From positions 3,640,415 to 3,704,414 of the forward strand of contig OX422205.1 in assembly GCA_949130485.1 (NCBI GenBank): DNA of 64,000 nucleotides. Direction: 5' to 3'. The notes below the pieces were generated by a model. The model made no database searches and was not told the origin of the DNA. It saw only the letters and a list, made by a program, of their open reading frames with translations. A program made the translations under genes and the position numbers. Shown here one piece after another: positions 63,931 through 64,000 of this stretch; within the stretch, counting starts at the first letter, position 1; every line of letters begins with the position of its first letter. The DNA is from Agelas oroides (Eukaryota; Porifera; Demospongiae; Agelasida; Agelasidae).

Positions 63931-64000
63931 TGTCCACCTCATGTCTACCCTTGACATCTTGAATGTGATAAAATTTACTAGGTTCTCCCCCTCCTTAGCA

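Overview
The window looks like nuclear DNA of an early-branching animal, most likely a sponge, although the species cannot be fixed from sequence alone. The grounds are GT-AG introns of 80 bp to 6 kb, animal-type protein families, LINE, Ty3/gypsy, hAT, pogo-like and tyrosine-recombinase elements, tRNA-derived SINEs, and no operon-like packing. Only one host gene looks intact; the other half of the window is mostly mobile and decayed sequence.

Region 1 (684-31702, + strand): one large multi-exon formin. I could join 30 exons in a single reading frame of 1323 codons plus a stop. The partial protein has an N-terminal PH-like segment, a central PH domain, a serine-rich linker, a short FH1 segment, a complete FH2 actin-nucleating domain, and a second clear PH domain at the C-terminus. 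The start of the gene lies upstream. Its introns hold most of the repeats: CA arrays, a 49-bp array, a 16-bp array, MITEs, SINEs, a long hairpin, and (in the 6-kb intron inside FH2) a decayed tyrosine-recombinase element, a hAT MITE, a minisatellite and a pogo-like element.

Region 2 (31.8-34.1 kb): a decayed multi-exon gene of an uncharacterised family, then a 400-bp foldback element with a perfect 9-bp target-site duplication.

Region 3 (34.9-46.3 kb): a 5'-truncated LINE with an open 839-codon frame (- strand), a GC-rich palindromic tract, tRNA-like SINE copies, pyrimidine-rich tracts, and a Ty3/gypsy element whose 1256-codon gag-pol is open but whose 5' LTR is cut to about 58 bp.

Region 4 (46.7-51.6 kb, - strand): a DEAH-box RNA helicase pseudogene with many indels that keeps an ordinary intron. 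It is preceded on the same strand by a PIN/XPG-N-like exon.

Region 5 (52.8-64 kb): a BED-finger fragment, a 703-bp hAT element with an exact 8-bp duplication and transposase remnants, a 1.09-kb foldback element with an exact 9-bp duplication that itself carries a TA-flanked insertion, a RecQ-type helicase fragment (+), and, converging on it, exons of a multi-copy zinc-binding family (-) resembling DUF6589 proteins.

The formin would act in actin filament nucleation, with PH domains suggesting phosphoinositide-directed membrane placement. Everything else that is recognisable is mobile or broken. The best candidates for something undescribed are the RecQ/DUF6589-like convergent pair, the RT-less tyrosine-recombinase element, and the 9-bp-duplication foldback family.
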